DNA of 64,000 nt, taken from positions 150,741 through 214,740 of the forward strand of contig CAWJCN010000005.1 of assembly GCA_963841415.1 (NCBI GenBank), in the 5' to 3' direction. Under the pieces are notes generated by a model. It was not told the origin of the DNA, ran no database searches, and worked only from the letters and a program-made list of their open reading frames with translations. Every line of letters starts with the position of its first letter. The first letter of the stretch is position 1. Source of the stretch: DASUAS01 sp963841415 (lineage in GTDB: Bacteria; Actinomycetota; Acidimicrobiia; IMCC26256; DASPTH01). This document shows, piece after piece, positions 16,149 through 25,048 of this stretch. The position numbers were made by a program, and so were the translations under genes.

Positions 16149-18428
16149 GTGAACGACGCGCGCGACCCCGCCCACTTCCGCGGCACCATCGGCCCGACCG
16201 TCGCCGAGTCCGAACCCTGGTGGCCCGAGCCGGCCCACCCCGGTCAAGACGCCCCGCACGTCCTCGTGATCCTCTTCGACGACCTCGGGTTCTCCCACTT
16301 CGGCTGCTACGGCTCCGACCTCCCGACCCCCAACATCGACCGGCTGGCCGCGGGTGGGCTCCGCTACAGCAACTTCCACGTCACCCCGCTCTGCTCACCG
16401 ACGCGTGCCGCGCTGCTCACCGGCCGCAACCACCACACGGTCGGGATGCGGGCGATCTCCAACTTCAACACCGGGTTTCCTCACATGCGGGGTCGCATCA
16501 CCGATCAGGCGGCGACCATGGCGGAGGTGCTGCGCGGAGTCGGGTACGCCACGTTCGCCGTCGGCAAGTGGCACCTCTGCCCCATGGACGAGGCGTCGGC
16601 CGCCGGCCCCTACGACAACTGGCCGCTCCAGCGCGGCTTCGACCGCTACTACGGGTTCCTCGACGGCGAGACCGACCAGTTCACCCCCGACCTGACCTAC
16701 GACAACCACCGGGTCGATCCGCCGCGAACGCAGCAGGAGGGCTACCACCTCACCGAGGATCTGGTCGACCGGACCCTCGAGTTCATCAACGACTCGGTCT
16801 CGATCCGCCCCGACCGGCCGTGCTTCACGTACCTCGCCCTCGGTGCGACCCACGCGCCCCACCAGGCGCCGGCCGAACACCTCGCCCGCCACCGCGGCCG
16901 CTACGACGCCGGGTGGGACGACGCCCGGGACCGCTGGTTCGCACGGCAGCAGGACCTCGGCGTGATCCCGCCCGGCACCGACCTCGCGCCCCGCAACCCC
17001 GGCGTCGAGCCCTGGGACGAGCTGCCCGACGCGCAGCGACGGCTCGCGGCGCGCCTCCAGGAGGCGTTCGCCGCCTTCCTCGAGCACACCGACGACCAGA
17101 TCGGACGTCTCGTCGACGGGCTCGATGGGATGGGGCTGCTCGACGACACCGTGATCGTGCTGCTGTCCGACAACGGTGCCAGCCGCGAGGGCGGACCGTT
17201 CGGCGTCCTCCACGAGATGAAGTTCTACAACCTCCTGTTCGAGACACCGGAGGAGGCGCTCGACCACCTCGACGAGATCGGCGGACCGCGCAGCCACGCC
17301 AACTACCCGTGGGGATGGGCCCAGGCCGGCAACACGCCGTTCAAGTGGTACAAGTCGAACACACACGAGGGCGGTGTGCACGTGCCGTGCATCGTGCACT
17401 GGCCCCACGGCGTCGACGACGCCGGCGGGATCCGCCACCAGTTCCACTACGTCACCGACATCGCGCCCACCATCTACGAGCTCGTCGGCGTCGAGGCACC
17501 CGACACCTACCGCGGCGTCGCGCAGCTGCCGCTCACGGGTGCGTCGATGGTGTCGACCTTCGACCCCGCGTCCGCCGACGAACCGAGCCGGCACACCTCG
17601 CAGTACTTCGAGATGATGGGCCATCGCGGCATGTACGTCGACGGGTGGAAGGCGGTCACGCGCCACGACGAGGGCACGTCGTTCGACGACGACGTGTGGG
17701 AGCTCTACGACCTCACCGCCGATCCGTCCGAGTGCCACGACCTCTCGAGCCAGCAACCCGACCGCTTGGCCGCGTTGGTCGAGCGGTGGTGGGAGGAGGC
17801 GGAGGTCCACGGCGTGCTGCCGCTCGACGACCGCATGATGGCGCTGTTCGGCTCGCGCTTCTCCGAGCACAGCCCGCACCGGCCCGACCGCCACTACACG
17901 TACCGGCCGCCGATGTCGCCCATGCCGGGGCAGACGTCACCCGCCATCGGCGGTCGCAGCTGGGATCTCGACGCGCGGGTCGAGCGGGAGGCCGGGCAGG
18001 GCGGCGTGCTGTACGCGCTCGGCAACGGCAACGCCGGGCTGTCCGTGTTCGTCCAGGACGACCGGCTGGTGTTCGACTACAACACGTTCGGCGACCACAC
18101 GATCGTGGAGTCGGAGGAGGCGCTGCCCACCGGAGCCTGCGTGCTCGGAGTGCGGTTCCGACGCGAGGGCACCGGCGCCACGGCGACCATCGTCGTCGAC
18201 GACCGTCCGGTCGGGTCGGCCGAGATCCCGTTCGCGATGCGCGTGATCTCGAGCGTGGGCAGCAGCGTGGGCTACGACCACGGCATGCCGGTGAGCGACC
18301 GCTACGAGAACGCGTTCCCGTTCGAAGGGGACCTCAACGCGGTCGACATCCAATTGTCGAGCGCGTCGGAGGCCGAGGAGCGCGACATCGCCGGCGCCGC
18401 GGAGCGCTCCGCCCTCGGGCGGCAGTGA
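16149..18428 (+). CDS. Arylsulfatase, Cys-type formylglycine sulfatase (paralogue 2)
   Basis: Sulfate ester hydrolase paralogous to the one at 7780-10059 and of identical length (759 residues). The signature Cys82 is in PLCSPTRAALLTGR, metal-binding Asp43-Asp44 in ILFDDLGFSHFG, and LLSDNGASREGG closes the site. The later WGWAQAGNTPFKWYKS and HEGGVHVPCIVHWP segments are sulfatase hallmarks. GTG 16149 is chosen by alignment with paralogue 1; an in-frame ATG at 16062 would add a basic leader inside the divergent promoter region. No signal peptide. Divergence from the HsaA gene over about 140 bp suggests shared control. Confidence 0.92.
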   Translation: MNDARDPAHFRGTIGPTVAESEPWWPEPAHPGQDAPHVLVILFDDLGFSHFGCYGSDLPTPNIDRLAAGGLRYSNFHVTPLCSPTRAALLTGRNHHTVGMRAISNFNTGFPHMRGRITDQAATMAEVLRGVGYATFAVGKWHLCPMDEASAAGPYDNWPLQRGFDRYYGFLDGETDQFTPDLTYDNHRVDPPRTQQEGYHLTEDLVDRTLEFINDSVSIRPDRPCFTYLALGATHAPHQAPAEHLARHRGRYDAGWDDARDRWFARQQDLGVIPPGTDLAPRNPGVEPWDELPDAQRRLAARLQEAFAAFLEHTDDQIGRLVDGLDGMGLLDDTVIVLLSDNGASREGGPFGVLHEMKFYNLLFETPEEALDHLDEIGGPRSHANYPWGWAQAGNTPFKWYKSNTHEGGVHVPCIVHWPHGVDDAGGIRHQFHYVTDIAPTIYELVGVEAPDTYRGVAQLPLTGASMVSTFDPASADEPSRHTSQYFEMMGHRGMYVDGWKAVTRHDEGTSFDDDVWELYDLTADPSECHDLSSQQPDRLAALVERWWEEAEVHGVLPLDDRMMALFGSRFSEHSPHRPDRHYTYRPPMSPMPGQTSPAIGGRSWDLDARVEREAGQGGVLYALGNGNAGLSVFVQDDRLVFDYNTFGDHTIVESEEALPTGACVLGVRFRREGTGATATIVVDDRPVGSAEIPFAMRVISSVGSSVGYDHGMPVSDRYENAFPFEGDLNAVDIQLSSASEAEERDIAGAAERSALGRQ

Positions 18429-18438
18429 CCTCGTCCGG

Positions 18439-21400
18439 TCACCGAGCGCAGGTCGAGCCGTCGTCCGAGATCGCGAACCGCGCACGTTCCGAGGCCGAGA
18501 GGTCCCGTCCGACGATGCTGCACGCAGCGTCGCGCAGGCTCCCGGCGTCGAAGGAGATGATCGACGCGGCGCCCGGCGGGTCACCGGCCTCGTCGTAGGT
18601 GTGCCCGAGCGTCGCCGCCGCGACGTGCGTCCCGTCGACGACGGTCACCGCCTCGACCTGGCCGGCCCGCTGCGCCACCACGCCGATGAGCGAGCGCGTC
18701 GGGACATCCCACAACTTCACCTGGCGGGTGTCGTCTCCGGTGACGAGCTTCGACCCGTCGGCGCTGAACGCAATCGCTTCGACCGCACCTGAGCCCGTGG
18801 TCGCGAGCTCCGCCGCCGGTTGACCTTCCAGGGGGCTCGACCAGAGCTCCAGGCGTCCGTCGGTGAACCCGGTCGCGAAGGTGTCACCGGTGGGTGAGAA
18901 GGTGGCTGGCCCGATGAAGCCGCCGTTCGCGTGGTCGACGGGGCCCCGGGCGAGGTGCGCACCGCGGAGCTTGAAGGCCTGGAACGCGGCGCCCGCGTGG
19001 TCGGTCTCACCGATGACGACCGCGGTGCCGTCGTGGTTCACGGCGATCTGATCCGGGTTGATGCCGACGGGGTCGATCGAGAGGAGGCGCGCGCGACGCT
19101 GTGAGATGTCGACGCGGGCGATGCGATTGGAGGCGATCGACGTCGAGGAAGGGTCCTGACAGCTCACGACGACGACCCGGGCGTCGCCGCTGATCCCGAA
19201 GTGGCCGGACCACTGGCACGCCTTCGGAATCGTGAACACGCGGCGCGTCGCCTGTGGGAAATGCCAGAGCGCCACCGCAGTGGAGTTGCACGCCCGGTCG
19301 AACTGCTCGACGGCGACGTCGTCGCCGGCCCGGGCGAACACGACGTCGGGATCGAGCTTGCAGGCGCCCGGTTTCGCCGACGACCCGGGGACCGCGACCT
19401 CGAACGACTTCCCGGTGCGGCGGTCGAGCACGCGCTGGTCGCCAGTTTGCGTCTGCACGAAGAGGTACCGAGCTCCCGGAGCCACCCCAAGCAGACGGTC
19501 GTCCTTCGGAACCCGGACTCGGCGCGCGAGCCGGTCGTCACCCGGGCGCGCCCGCCACACCTGCAGCTCGTCGACTGCGCTTCCGGGCAGCGTGAAGTAC
19601 ATGCCGTCGGTCGAGAATTCGACGGGGCTGCTGTCCCCCGGTGTCAGCGGCGGCTCGACGACGCTCGTCCGCACTTCGACGGCAGCGTCATCGTACTGAC
19701 CCGGCGGTCGGTACACGTGCACGACTCCGGTGTTCGTGTCGCGGGTTGCGATCTCCGTGCCGTCGGGGCTGATGCCCGCGACCGGGGCGGTGCGCGCGGT
19801 CGGCACGTCGAGCGTCGCGACGTCGAGGCCGGGCGCACCCGGCCGGCAGGTGGCCAGGATGGCGCGCCTTCCCCCGCTCGCACCGGTGGTCACCGAGGTC
19901 GCGCCGTCGTCGACGTGGACGTCCAGCATCTGCGGGATGTCGGGATACATCGTGTAGTAGCCGTCATAGACCCCGCCGACGGGTCCACTGCACTCGAAGC
20001 GCGGCGCCTCGCCGCCGACGTCCCAGACCTTCACGACCTCCATGTACTGCTTCGCGCCGTCGGTGACCGGGACGATGTGGGCGCTGGCGACGACCTTTCC
20101 GGAGGGGCTCAGAGCCAGGCCGGCCGACTGCTCCTCGTCGGAGCCGAACCCGGTCGCGATCGTGTGCTCCAGCCGACCGCGGTCGGCGTCCCACACGTCG
20201 ATCGTGGTGCCGTAGTAGTCGAGCGCGACAACGACCGGTGCGTGCGCGCTCGTCGCGAGCTGCCACACGTCGTAGTCCGACGGGATCGCGAGCTCGTGGC
20301 CGCCCGTCTGTCGTCCCACCCGCCACACCCTGACGTGCGTGTTCTCGCTGTACTCGTCCGAGTACTCCTGTCCGACGAGGAGCCGATCGCCGTCGGCGAA
20401 CGAGAAGGAGCCCGGGTGGCGCGACTTCGCGACCGCGACCGACGCCAGCTCGTGGCCGGAGCCGGTGCGGAACACACGGATCCGGTTCCCGTCGCCGGCG
20501 GCGACCAGCGCGCTGTCGGCGCCAAAGGCGGTGTTGCCGACGCCACCCGAACGCATCACGACGTCGCGCTGCAGCCCGGATGGGGACTCGAGCGCGTGCA
20601 ACAACGCCGACTGCGATGGCAGACCGGAGTTGGCGCGGTCGCTCGTCACCGCGAGCAGCATCGCCAGGCCGCTGCGGCCAGTGGCCTGCTCGTTGAGCAC
20701 CTCCGCGCTGAGGGCGCGTGCCTGCGCGACCGACGCCTGGTGGCGGGCGGCGCTCCGCTGCTGGAACGCGATGACGCTCGTGACGACGGCGACGACGAGC
20801 AGCGCGACGAGGACGGAGACCGCACCGCGCGTCGCGCGCCGGAGCTTCTGCTGTTGGCGCAGGTCCTCGCCCTGGAGGTCGTCGGGAGCCCGCCCGTGGA
20901 TGGGAGCCGCCAGCTCGGCGATCTGGCTGCGGAAGCGGGGTTCGCGCAGTGACAGGTCGGGCGCGGTGCGAGCCCAGCGCAGGTCGAGGTAGAGCGGTTC
21001 GGAACGGAAGACGCCCTGCAGCACCGGATGGAGCGAGTCGGTGACGTCCCAGTCGAAGTCGGACCGGTCGTCGACCCACTCGATGGTGCCGTCGGACAGG
21101 ACGATGAGGATGTGCTCGGGCGCTCGGAGATCGAGCCAGCGCGAGAGCTCGCGTCCGACCCATTCCGAGCGCGCCGACGAGGGCGACGCCATGAGGATGA
21201 AGTAGCGCGACGAGTCGAGCGCCTCGCAGATCGACTCCCAGAGGTGGGGGGTCAGCCCGAGACCGGTGGCGTCGCGGAACACGTGCAGCGCGCGGCGGCC
21301 GTACCAGGGACGGGCGAGGCGGTGGAGACCCTGCTGGACCTCGCGCGCGAGGTCGAGGTCGAAGTCGTGGCTGTAGGAGATGAACGCGTCGTACCGGTCG

Positions 21401-21486
21401 GTGCTCGCCGGCGTCGGCGCGGAATCGGGCGCGGCCCCGTCGGGCGCGGCCGCGTCGGGCGGAGTGGTGCGGGTCTCGTCCACCAT
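18439..21486 (-). CDS. TIR domain - transmembrane - WD40-like beta-propeller protein
   Basis: A 1015-residue sensor/effector. Residues 31-170 are a TIR domain: RYDAFISYSHD box, LHVFRDATGLG, and SARSEWVGREL containing the conserved Trp and the Glu that is catalytic in NAD-cleaving TIRs. A basic stretch precedes one membrane helix (about residues 230-252) and an Ala/Gln-rich coiled segment. The remaining 700 residues form repeated beta-propeller blades (for example LAISPSG/FSADGSKLVTGDD and VKLWDV). The TIR should face the cytoplasm and the propeller outside. ATG 21486 lies eight bases after the protease stop, so the genes are coupled. Ligand and target are unknown. Confidence 0.85.
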   Translation of the reverse strand: MVDETRTTPPDAAAPDGAAPDSAPTPASTDRYDAFISYSHDFDLDLAREVQQGLHRLARPWYGRRALHVFRDATGLGLTPHLWESICEALDSSRYFILMASPSSARSEWVGRELSRWLDLRAPEHILIVLSDGTIEWVDDRSDFDWDVTDSLHPVLQGVFRSEPLYLDLRWARTAPDLSLREPRFRSQIAELAAPIHGRAPDDLQGEDLRQQQKLRRATRGAVSVLVALLVVAVVTSVIAFQQRSAARHQASVAQARALSAEVLNEQATGRSGLAMLLAVTSDRANSGLPSQSALLHALESPSGLQRDVVMRSGGVGNTAFGADSALVAAGDGNRIRVFRTGSGHELASVAVAKSRHPGSFSFADGDRLLVGQEYSDEYSENTHVRVWRVGRQTGGHELAIPSDYDVWQLATSAHAPVVVALDYYGTTIDVWDADRGRLEHTIATGFGSDEEQSAGLALSPSGKVVASAHIVPVTDGAKQYMEVVKVWDVGGEAPRFECSGPVGGVYDGYYTMYPDIPQMLDVHVDDGATSVTTGASGGRRAILATCRPGAPGLDVATLDVPTARTAPVAGISPDGTEIATRDTNTGVVHVYRPPGQYDDAAVEVRTSVVEPPLTPGDSSPVEFSTDGMYFTLPGSAVDELQVWRARPGDDRLARRVRVPKDDRLLGVAPGARYLFVQTQTGDQRVLDRRTGKSFEVAVPGSSAKPGACKLDPDVVFARAGDDVAVEQFDRACNSTAVALWHFPQATRRVFTIPKACQWSGHFGISGDARVVVVSCQDPSSTSIASNRIARVDISQRRARLLSIDPVGINPDQIAVNHDGTAVVIGETDHAGAAFQAFKLRGAHLARGPVDHANGGFIGPATFSPTGDTFATGFTDGRLELWSSPLEGQPAAELATTGSGAVEAIAFSADGSKLVTGDDTRQVKLWDVPTRSLIGVVAQRAGQVEAVTVVDGTHVAAATLGHTYDEAGDPPGAASIISFDAGSLRDAACSIVGRDLSASERARFAISDDGSTCAR

Positions 21487-21493
21487 CGGCTCG

Positions 21494-23173
21494 TCAGCTC
21501 CCGTTCGCCCGCGCGACCCATTGGTTCGCCAGCGCGGTGACGCGCGGCGTCCCGAGACCGGTGACGAAGTCCCAGCCGGTCCCCGCCGGGTAGAGCGTGT
21601 TGCCGCCCTGGGTGACGTCGAGGAACGCCGCCCGGTATGCGGTCGGGTCGGCCGCGATCGAGTAGACGAGCGTGGCGACGTCGCGATCGGCGTTGGCACC
21701 GCTGTGCACCCGCACGTACTGCTTCGCGATGGCGAGGGCACCGGCCCAGAACGGCGCGGCGGCGCTGGTCCCGCCCGCGATCGACGCGAACGCCTTGCCC
21801 GTCGTCGGGTTCCACACCTCGATCGAGAGGTTGAGGAAGTTGTCGGCCGGACCGGCGACGTCGGGCACGAGCCGCCGGGTCCCGGACTCGTGGGCCACCG
21901 CCGACGACTGCCACGGCGGCCGGTCGATCGCCTGGCTCGTCCCGCCCCCCGATCCCCACGTGCTCAACGGGTCCTGCCAGGCCTCTTCGTAGAGCTGCTG
22001 GTCCTGCACGTAGAGCGTCGCGCCGCCGACCGCGAGCACGTGGGCGCTCGACGCCGGGTAGTCGACCGCGATGCGCATGTCGGCCTGCGAGCTGTCGGGA
22101 CGCAGGCACCCGTAGGGACCCTGGTCGCCGGAGGCGACGAGCACGGTGATGCCCGCGGCCTCGGCGCTCGCGTACGACGGCTCGTCGGTGGCGATCGCCG
22201 ACTGCGGCTCGCACGATCCCCAGCTGACGGTGAGGATGGAGGCGCGGTGGTCGGCGACGACCTGGTCGACGATCCGGGTGAGTCCGGCGCCGTCGTTCGC
22301 GGTCTGGTAGTTCAAGATCGTCGCGTCGGGGGCCATGGCGCGCACCATCTCGAGGTCGAGGGCCACCTCACCGGAGCCGTTGGCGTCCCAGTCGGGCGAC
22401 TTCGTCCCCGGTGGTGCCGGCTTCACCGTGACCGTCTTGTCAGGTGTGCGACTCGTCGTGTAGGTCTTCGCCCACGTCGTCGCCTCGTCGCCGTGCATCG
22501 TCGCGAGCGACGCGACGGCGACGACCTCGTTCCGGCCGGTCGATCCCCCGTCGACCAGATCCTTCGCCTCGTACACCTGGCGGAGGTCGCTCGGTGTCAG
22601 GTAACCGCCGGTGCGCGCGCTCGACCGCGGCACCGACGACGCGGGCCGGAACGTCGGGGTGGTGTCGAGGCCGCGCACGCTGGTCACCCCCGAGCGGAGG
22701 GCCGACGGGATCGTCGGTGACCTCGACGGCTTGCGCACGAGCACGCGGCCGTGACCGCGGTACTCGTCGAGGCGGACGTGGAAGAGGTGCTCGACGTCGC
22801 GCGCGGCGCCTTCCGCGAGGAGCGCGGTGCGCTGCGGGAACACCTGCGTCACGTGCACGCCGGCGGCCGCGAGCGAGCGGACCAGCTCCCGGAGCCGGGC
22901 ATCGGCCAGGCCGTACCGACGACCGATCTCGCGCGGGGTCAACCAGGTCGGCGCGGAGGCGACACGCTGCGTGGCCACGTACTCCCTCAGCGCGGCGGCG
23001 CCCGGGAGTCGCAGCGTGAGGGTCAGCGGGATCGTGGTGGCGGGGTCGGTGCGGATCGGTCGGGCGCCGGACCCGTCGCGGGCCGCGGTCGTCACGGCGG
23101 CGACGGATCCGGTCTGAGCCAGGCCGATCACCGCGACGCACGCGAGCACGACGGTGGCGCATCTCGTTCGCAC
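21494..23173 (-). CDS. S53-family serine protease (sedolisin/kumamolisin type), secreted
   Basis: Secreted acid-type endopeptidase precursor of 559 residues. A signal peptide (about residues 1-26) precedes a pro-domain (residues 45-180) with the family's YGLAD and HLFHV motifs. The catalytic domain contains the Glu/Asp pair in GEVALDLEMV, the oxyanion Asp in VLVASGDQGPYG and the nucleophile Ser in AGGTSAAAPFWAG. A calcium site follows (FLDVTQGG...GWDFVTGLGTP). Nothing catalytic is missing. It sits between the TIR-propeller gene and the zinc-ribbon membrane gene, close enough for one transcript; whether it matures or cleaves an extracellular part of a neighbour is an open inference. Confidence 0.93.
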   Translation of the reverse strand: MRTRCATVVLACVAVIGLAQTGSVAAVTTAARDGSGARPIRTDPATTIPLTLTLRLPGAAALREYVATQRVASAPTWLTPREIGRRYGLADARLRELVRSLAAAGVHVTQVFPQRTALLAEGAARDVEHLFHVRLDEYRGHGRVLVRKPSRSPTIPSALRSGVTSVRGLDTTPTFRPASSVPRSSARTGGYLTPSDLRQVYEAKDLVDGGSTGRNEVVAVASLATMHGDEATTWAKTYTTSRTPDKTVTVKPAPPGTKSPDWDANGSGEVALDLEMVRAMAPDATILNYQTANDGAGLTRIVDQVVADHRASILTVSWGSCEPQSAIATDEPSYASAEAAGITVLVASGDQGPYGCLRPDSSQADMRIAVDYPASSAHVLAVGGATLYVQDQQLYEEAWQDPLSTWGSGGGTSQAIDRPPWQSSAVAHESGTRRLVPDVAGPADNFLNLSIEVWNPTTGKAFASIAGGTSAAAPFWAGALAIAKQYVRVHSGANADRDVATLVYSIAADPTAYRAAFLDVTQGGNTLYPAGTGWDFVTGLGTPRVTALANQWVARANGS

Positions 23174-23174
23174 C

Positions 23175-23684
23175 TCAGCGCCCCCAGGTCACGCTGGTGA
23201 GGACGGGCGACAGCGAACGGCGAAGCTGGGCGATGGTGCTCGGGTCGTCGGTGCCGGTGATGACGTACGAGACGACGACCGCGGCCCGCCCGTTCCCCGC
23301 CGAGCCGATGATCACGAAGGCGGGACGCACCGGACCGATCGGGGTGTCTGCGGTGCCGCGGAAGGACCCGCCGGTCGCGTCGAACCGACCGAGCCGCAGC
23401 TGGGTCACCGCTGTTGCCGGATCGTCGTCCTCGGTGAGACCGAGCACGACGCTCGCGAGGTCGGAGCGTCGATCCTGCACGAGCTGCTCCGGCTGGGCGT
23501 CGGACTGCCGCGTCACCGTCACCCAGACGCTCGCCTCGACCCCCGAGGGGCGCGCGCTCTGCACGCGGAGTCGCAGCGTGGTGGACGTCGACTCATCGAC
23601 CGAGAACACCTTCACCGGGTAGGACAGGCGCACGCCGCTCCCCACGTCGCTCGACCAGCTGGCGTATCGCGACCCGCGCGACAT
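23175..23684 (-). CDS. Exported beta-rich domain, probable frameshifted C-terminus of the zinc-ribbon membrane protein
   Basis: About 165 residues in the frame next to the end of the upstream gene. The sequence is Ser/Thr/Val-rich with strand-like alternation (VKVFSVDESTSTTLRLRVQS, GGSFRGTADTPIGPVRPAFV) and ends QLRRSLSPVLTSVTWG, as expected for an extracellular domain. It has no ribosome site or signal peptide of its own, and the upstream protein runs out of meaningful sequence exactly where this frame begins, just after a transmembrane helix. Joining the frames near 23660-23690 would give one protein. If independent, starts at ATG 23684 or GTG 23645 are possible. Confidence 0.5.
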   Translation of the reverse strand: MSRGSRYASWSSDVGSGVRLSYPVKVFSVDESTSTTLRLRVQSARPSGVEASVWVTVTRQSDAQPEQLVQDRRSDLASVVLGLTEDDDPATAVTQLRLGRFDATGGSFRGTADTPIGPVRPAFVIIGSAGNGRAAVVVSYVITGTDDPSTIAQLRRSLSPVLTSVTWGR

Positions 23685-25032
23685 CGAGGGGCGGACCCGG
23701 GCAGAGCTGCGGCGCCGGACAGACCTGGGGCGCTGCACCGGGCTCTCGGATGACGACGACGAGCACCGAGGCCAGGCACACCGTGCCGACGATCAGCCAG
23801 AAGGACAGCAGGATCACCCCACGGCCCCGTCGCGAGGGCCGGTCGCCCGCCGGGAGGCGCTGCTGCCGGCCGCCGCCCGGCGGCGTCACCGCCGAGTCGT
23901 CGCGCCCCTTGGGCAGGGCCCGCAGTGCGACACCGCAGTGGCCGCAGAACGTGTGGGCGGGGGTCGACCGTCCGCAGTTCGCGCACGTGACGTCGGCCCC
24001 GAGGTCACGCTCGTCGGCTTCTTCGAGCAACCCGACGTGGATGGCGCGCCGCATCAGCAGGAGCCCCACAACGGCGAGCGCGGTCAGCACGGCGGCACTC
24101 GCGAGCGAACCCGACACCTGTTGCGCGACCGTCGCGACGGTCGGTAGCGCGAGCGCCATCAGCAACGCGAGCGGCGGCGTCGCGAGTGGTCCGAGCGCGC
24201 GGCGGTCGCGCACCGGCGCGCGGAAGCGCAGCCAGAGCGCGCCGGCCGCCCAGGCCGCGCCGCCCGCGGCGATCACCGGCATCAGCACGGACAGCTCGAC
24301 GAGTCGGAGCGTCCACGGACCGGATGCCGCGTCCGGCCGCAGTCCGATCTCGGTGATCGGCCACGCCTGCACCACCATCATCACGGACCACACGGCGACG
24401 GCCGACGCGGCGCCGAAGAACACGCCGTCGAGCACGTCGTTGAACCGCGGATGCCGCAACAGGATCAGCGGACCCACCATTGCGAGCGCGCTCGCGACGA
24501 CCGGGACGGCCAGCGCGCGCACGAGGACCGTGCCATCGGTCAGCGAGCTCCAACCGTGTTGCTGGAGCGGCAGCCGCACCTGCAGCAGCACGAGGCCCAG
24601 GCCGAGGCCGATCGCGGCGCCCAGCAGCATCGTCAACCCCACGATGAGGATCGACTCGTCCTCGTAGACGTCGACGGCGTAGAGGTACAGGACCATCAAC
24701 GCCGGGATCAGCACCGCAGCGGCGGCGAGCGCCACCGCGTACACACCGGTGATGCCGAGCCCGACGATGACCGCGAACCCGCTGGCCAGCGCGAGCCGGA
24801 AGGCCGCCATGTCGTGTCGTGGGAGCTGCGGGAACAGCGTGGACGTCACGTGCGTGCCCCACAGCCCCTCGTTCGGGGCCGCGGCGTACTGCTCGCGCCG
24901 GCGTCCACCGCGTGGCGTGCCGGACGCGATCGCGAGCGGGAAGCCGCACCGGCAGCAGTAGTCGAGCGGAGGGGTCGGGCGCCCGCAATCGGGGCAGCGG
25001 ATCAGCGCTCCGTCGTCGCCGACCACGGTCAT
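23593..25032 (-). CDS. Zinc-ribbon multi-pass membrane protein, possibly PrsW-like
   Basis: Starts at ATG 25032 with a four-Cys zinc ribbon (IRCPDCGRPTPPLDYCCRCG, residues 11-30). About eight to ten hydrophobic helices follow (residues 65-345), including FNDVLDGVFFGAASAVAVW, which recalls the PrsW-type intramembrane protease core but without clear catalytic Glu pairs. A second zinc ribbon (TCANCGRSTPAHTFCGHCG) comes at about residue 360, then a last membrane helix. The frame then gives a low-information tail to the stop at 23593, while a plausible extracellular domain lies in the next frame (23175-23684). It lies between the SLATT and protease genes on the same strand. Function unknown. Confidence 0.65.
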   Translation of the reverse strand: MTVVGDDGALIRCPDCGRPTPPLDYCCRCGFPLAIASGTPRGGRRREQYAAAPNEGLWGTHVTSTLFPQLPRHDMAAFRLALASGFAVIVGLGITGVYAVALAAAAVLIPALMVLYLYAVDVYEDESILIVGLTMLLGAAIGLGLGLVLLQVRLPLQQHGWSSLTDGTVLVRALAVPVVASALAMVGPLILLRHPRFNDVLDGVFFGAASAVAVWSVMMVVQAWPITEIGLRPDAASGPWTLRLVELSVLMPVIAAGGAAWAAGALWLRFRAPVRDRRALGPLATPPLALLMALALPTVATVAQQVSGSLASAAVLTALAVVGLLLMRRAIHVGLLEEADERDLGADVTCANCGRSTPAHTFCGHCGVALRALPKGRDDSAVTPPGGGRQQRLPAGDRPSRRGRGVILLSFWLIVGTVCLASVLVVVIREPGAAPQVCPAPQLCPGPPLDVARVAIRQLVERRGERRAPVLPGEGVLGR

Positions 25033-25048
25033 CGGTACGCCCGCACGG

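Noticed and set aside
14203..16152. A 649-codon plus-strand reading frame over the hydroxylase and hydrolase genes
   Set aside because: No recognisable motif, while the opposite strand encodes HsaA- and HsaD-like proteins.
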